Shown: positions 61,701 to 64,000 of the stretch, in pieces
How positions within the stretch are numbered: position 1 is the first letter of the stretch
How the letters are laid out: each line of letters begins with the position of its first letter
Source: Angomonas deanei
Taxonomy: Eukaryota; Euglenozoa; Kinetoplastea; Trypanosomatida; Trypanosomatidae
Reading direction: 5' to 3'
Length of the DNA: 64,000 nucleotides
NCBI GenBank assembly: GCA_903995115.1
Contig: LR877146.1
Location: forward strand, 806,001 to 870,000
The notes under the pieces: generated by a model
Databases searched by the model: none
Seen by the model: only the letters and a program-made list of their open reading frames with translations
Told to the model about the DNA's origin: nothing
Program-made: the position numbers and the translations under genes

Positions 61701-62897
61701 GACTCCCGCCGCAGTAGCTCGAGAGAGCCGTCCGGTGGTCAAGCTAGCAAACCCCCTGCACGGCAGCCGGCCTCGGGCGGTATCCACATTGACTTCCCAC
61801 CCGGCCAGCAACCCTCTCGCTACGCCGACCCGAACCCCTTCTACTACGGGCCCCCCAAGACCAAGCTGACGGTGCCTCTCCCTCGCTCTGTGCAGCAGCA
61901 GCTGCAACAGCAGTCTGGTAAGTTTTACACGATGGACGGCCAACAGACCAGCCCGCCACCCGCCTCGCGCTACACCCCACCCCAGCAGCAGAGTGCCGCC
62001 TACGCGGACCCCTCGTACCTGTACAATCGTATTCCCCAGCCACCCCCACAGCTACCCACCGTGTACCCCACCGCCGTGGCCTATGGTCCGCCACCGCCGC
62101 AAGGTCCCCCGGTGCTGTACCAGGACCCGTACGGCCAGCCGCTGTACTACGCCCCTGGGTATTACGCCGAGGGAGCCCCGTACACGATGGCTGCCCCAGC
62201 GCCCTACAGCCAGCACCCCTCCCAAGGTGGCAGCCCCTACCTCAACACGAGCGGCTCGCAGCGGCAGCGGCAGGAGTACTACTACGACTCGGAGCGGCTG
62301 CAGGACGGCTATTACACCAGCGACAACAGTGCCCCCGAGATCCCCATGTCTAGCCAGTTCTTTGAGCATCACCCCTCCTCCCACGCCGGGCACACGCCGC
62401 CCCCGGCCCGCCCGGTGGAAATTGCCAGCGCGGTGGCCGACGGCAGCTCCATACGCGTGCGGGTCCTCAGCAAGCAGCGCATCCAGGCAGACTCTGCCGT
62501 GGACCTCCCCCGCACGCACTCCTCCAAGCGCACCATGACGCACGACCCGTACTCGCTCCGTGATATCACCGAGAATGCCACCATCACCCGCTCCCAGGGA
62601 CAGAGCTTCACTGGCGGCCTCGACCGCTCCCCCTCTGCGGCGAATGAGTTCTACGCCGATGGGGCCTCCACCCGCACCCCACTCTACGGTAACGACTCCG
62701 ACCGCTTCTCCCAGCTCGCCCGCCACGACCAGCCCGAGGAGGTGACACGATCCATGTATCAGCAGTACTCGCCGACGATGGACGACCCGTACAGTAGCCA
62801 ACACCAGCAACCACAAAATAATAATAAAGTAATAGTAATAACCCGCAGCAAAACTACTTTTACTCGATGGGACCACCACCGTCTTAAGGAACGTTAG
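58794..62897 (+). CDS. MGPS family member 4 (longest, intact)
   Basis: Predicted 1367 aa in one frame. MGLIPSRESCQDG start (G2, S6: myristoylation type). Family blocks: YYEYRVVPLTRGIFPSEDS at ~49-67, LFRQLWQARRRQNPRYHF, SAFYDLLVNRTEENVLFDT, PVPAAVVLVRVK, VTFFEKSVGDKEMCHTFFAL (the TKSAGDHN block, altered), LSNIPLTQLCRQIR, LRRGDLIRFCP, SEIKWVRYDDNG and FTSDGYIYFHGVTV. Residues ~1000-1367 form a disordered tail rich in Pro, Tyr, Gln and Ser with repeated YADPxxxY and PPPQ stretches. It ends in a basic segment (VIVITRSKTTFTRWDHH). Compared with members 1-3 the Asn runs are almost absent and the tail is Pro/Tyr-rich. Function unknown. Confidence 0.7.
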   Translation: MGLIPSRESCQDGTAELPFISRAAMDYTYDGEDDTNPSLFKRGKNDEVYYYEYRVVPLTRGIFPSEDSVLFRQLWQARRRQNPRYHFQLQDTWSPGALLDPAAFFYDREELLLKSKLDILEGSRTGKNGTTEGPITEEQYQELKKTLSDRLEEVRQKTAEVPYNSPSAFYDLLVNRTEENVLFDTNADLSAYAKELKEGDGEAKPVRPVPAAVVLVRVKMSGEEYNKIHFAASTQRHHPNKGNSQPPTVRKKRQALLQELRPLRVTVQDVQTASEKVKEEAAGWLKLQLSQETKYTTEAELRVVGMFGLMSVAEVLAGSLFLPGEPSASLAAERAALLARAEPHGLPSDTLIPVTFFEKSVGDKEMCHTFFALLRAYARSLKMLLCPEAPVQEDQGGAAEQPDPPHAPWQQWTERLAKSGARWSLGIPVRLSNIPLTQLCRQIRLLLEELHPVYPKGKCLSDFQDSQRVRNMATLEAKRREKEKGSAPASPHAPPVPPPRKETPPPKGKPVLNAEAITAGGGTYKNAPQSLVPADNGLLCYGDQGLVVLYVHSDVVSRALCQVAYMPLSNSVEALGVTLTASAPPALTYRGEVRLPEEGATTPIRSGWMSTEEKMVEDFYTTALRLKEEPNFPVVRLVDGKAVPRVPNVMAVDLPPSQLGVVQRPLAEQQRGNLLPLCTATTLAKMAEEVFGVGEEWHGRTLQQLVDAVASSRCRGDQTPDSVLGFSPLAKRQRQQERQEGEAPAPDTTATEVMVQLTNEPARVLRRGDLIRFCPTADGDGSVSGYWYVDDALHAEDVILSWMRKVGGRARETRVSEIKWVRYDDNGEDPMKGFLKELQPEATAEELENESAVYNIARVERFRQWRFTSDGYIYFHGVTVRLPGLFSYYNQGGEPGRRDSSTSVTHIKTNTISKLNNQAAAGRESSPIKVERVVARTSDLPPATSHHLYRATHAASGVLYGNEISSESGDSRRSSSREPSGGQASKPPARQPASGGIHIDFPPGQQPSRYADPNPFYYGPPKTKLTVPLPRSVQQQLQQQSGKFYTMDGQQTSPPPASRYTPPQQQSAAYADPSYLYNRIPQPPPQLPTVYPTAVAYGPPPPQGPPVLYQDPYGQPLYYAPGYYAEGAPYTMAAPAPYSQHPSQGGSPYLNTSGSQRQRQEYYYDSERLQDGYYTSDNSAPEIPMSSQFFEHHPSSHAGHTPPPARPVEIASAVADGSSIRVRVLSKQRIQADSAVDLPRTHSSKRTMTHDPYSLRDITENATITRSQGQSFTGGLDRSPSAANEFYADGASTRTPLYGNDSDRFSQLARHDQPEEVTRSMYQQYSPTMDDPYSSQHQQPQNNNKVIVITRSKTTFTRWDHHRLKER

Positions 62898-63527
62898 TAG
62901 GCGAATCCAATAATAAAAAAAAGACGCAGATGTATATGATTATTTTCATGTTTTTTTTTTTTTTATGAGATACATTTATAGTTTTGCGACATTCGATCTT
63001 TTTTTTTTTAGGGAAATAGTGAAACCGACGAATGACCAAACCATTTCCACTTATCTGTTTAACGTCAAGATACGCATCGGAACACGGGGAGCTCTTCGTA
63101 AGAGGAATGTACAAAAAAAAAAAAAAAAGCGAGTATTTTGTTTCTACAATTCCTCTACAAACATAACAATATAAACAATTTAAAAACTATTCCAAATAAA
63201 ACTATTAATCACCATAAAACAAACAAAAAAAAAAATGCATTTTTTGAACCATCATTGAGACTCTTAACATGTATGAAAGGAGAACCGTATCTCTTGTTTA
63301 GTTTTAATGAACACTTGTGTGGTGAACATCTACAAAAAAAAAAAAAAAGCATCTCTGCTACCCCCTCCCCTTTCTCTTTATGGGCAGTATAATATTGCAG
63401 TAGAAACCTTTTTTTTTTTCATTTTTATTTAACATAATTTTGTATAATAGTTTCGGACGTACCACAAACACACACACAAAAAAAAAATACACAATAATAC
63501 TATTAATCGTAGAAAAACACCATCACC
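62898..63527. other. AT-rich intergenic region
   Basis: A/T homopolymers and an ACACACAC/A-run segment at 63468-63488. No gene seen. Confidence 0.55.
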
Positions 63528-64000
63528 ATGGGTGCATTGCCAAGTAGAGAAACACAGCAGCGAGGATTGTATAGCCACCGTCACGGTCGTAATCGACGGA
63601 ATGAAGTCATTCTCATCCCTCTCACGAAACAATTCTTTCCTAGCGCCGACTGCCCCCTATTTCAGCACGTCTTCCAGTCGAGACGACGACGGACCGCCAA
63701 GTATTATTATCGCCCCGTCCGTAGCGCGGAGTGTGTCGAGGAAAGCGATTACTTCTGTGTCGGCAGTGAGGTAAACGACGGGGAGCAGTACGGGCAGTTC
63801 TCCGCCGAACGTCTGGCACGGCTGGTCGACGAGAATGGGGAGCGGCGGATCGAGACCGACGTCGATTACCTCTACGATGGGTTTAGCGATACCCCAGAGG
63901 GGTTGTACAACTTTCTCGTCGAGGACAATGAGTGCTGCCTCTACGACACCGATGAGGCGCTGCGGCGAGCCTACTACGAACAGCTGAAGGATGAAAGAGA
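63528..64000 (+). CDS. MGPS family member 5 (partial, runs off the window)
   Basis: ATG at 63528 opens MGALPSRETQQRGLYS, again a myristoylation-type start. Then NEVILIPLTKQFFPSADC at ~30-47, LFQHVFQSRRRRTAKYYY, an acidic stretch and GLYNFLVEDNECCLYDTDEA, with no stop to base 64000 (157 codons). Block order equals members 3 and 4 (LYHGIIDRIEEMLFDTDEE and FYDLLVNRTEENVLFDT at the same place). The motif R-E-T after MGxxPS is shared with member 3. Confidence 0.72.
   Translation, partial: MGALPSRETQQRGLYSHRHGRNRRNEVILIPLTKQFFPSADCPLFQHVFQSRRRRTAKYYYRPVRSAECVEESDYFCVGSEVNDGEQYGQFSAERLARLVDENGERRIETDVDYLYDGFSDTPEGLYNFLVEDNECCLYDTDEALRRAYYEQLKDER

Noticed and set aside
1-64000. Retroelement or transposon remains
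   Set aside because: No reverse transcriptase, integrase or transposase motif and no terminal repeats were seen; repeats present are gene-array units.
1-64000. tRNA or other small RNA genes
   Set aside because: No cloverleaf with A/B-box-like sequences was found by eye; a dedicated scan would be needed to exclude them.

Overview
The window looks like nuclear DNA of a trypanosomatid (kinetoplastid). Every credible gene lies on the + strand and none shows an intron. Genes are separated by extremely T-rich spacers in which pyrimidine tracts followed by AG precede the ATGs, as expected for trans-splicing in a polycistronic unit. Coding DNA is GC-rich, apart from long Asn runs written mostly as AAT. 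Amastin-like tandem arrays and a PDK1-type kinase fit this group. The genus cannot be told from sequence alone.

Layout. (1) 1-4260: tail of an upstream gene, then a run of small, mostly mitochondrial genes: ribosomal protein bL36m, a twin-CX9C protein, a one-helix membrane protein, an unknown protein and ribosomal protein mL43. (2) 4985-12285: a very Asn-rich protein and a PDK1-like AGC kinase with a C-terminal PH domain and a huge insert in its N-lobe. (3) 12912-24175: three tandem members of an unrecognised family (called MGPS here) with N-terminal MGxxPS myristoylation-type starts. (4) 24481-26256: a degenerate aldehyde-dehydrogenase-fold protein. (5) 26463-57767: a 31-kb array of 22 amastin-like four-helix membrane proteins (AL1-AL22 here); about 15 are open and 7 disrupted. 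(6) 58794-64000: two more MGPS genes, the last cut by the window edge.

The most notable non-coding feature is a ~58-nt double-hairpin element repeated ten times between amastin-like genes. Its substitutions keep RNA pairing on the + strand only, which points to a 3'-UTR control element. The array also shows tandem duplication, mosaic genes and a frameshift shared by two neighbouring copies.

Several long genes (the kinase and three MGPS genes) are split by single-base frame changes while conserved blocks continue across the breaks. These may be assembly indels or real lesions; the sequence alone cannot decide. Initiation was assigned only at ATG; some open frames lack one at the expected place and this is stated. 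Positions of membrane helices are estimates by eye.
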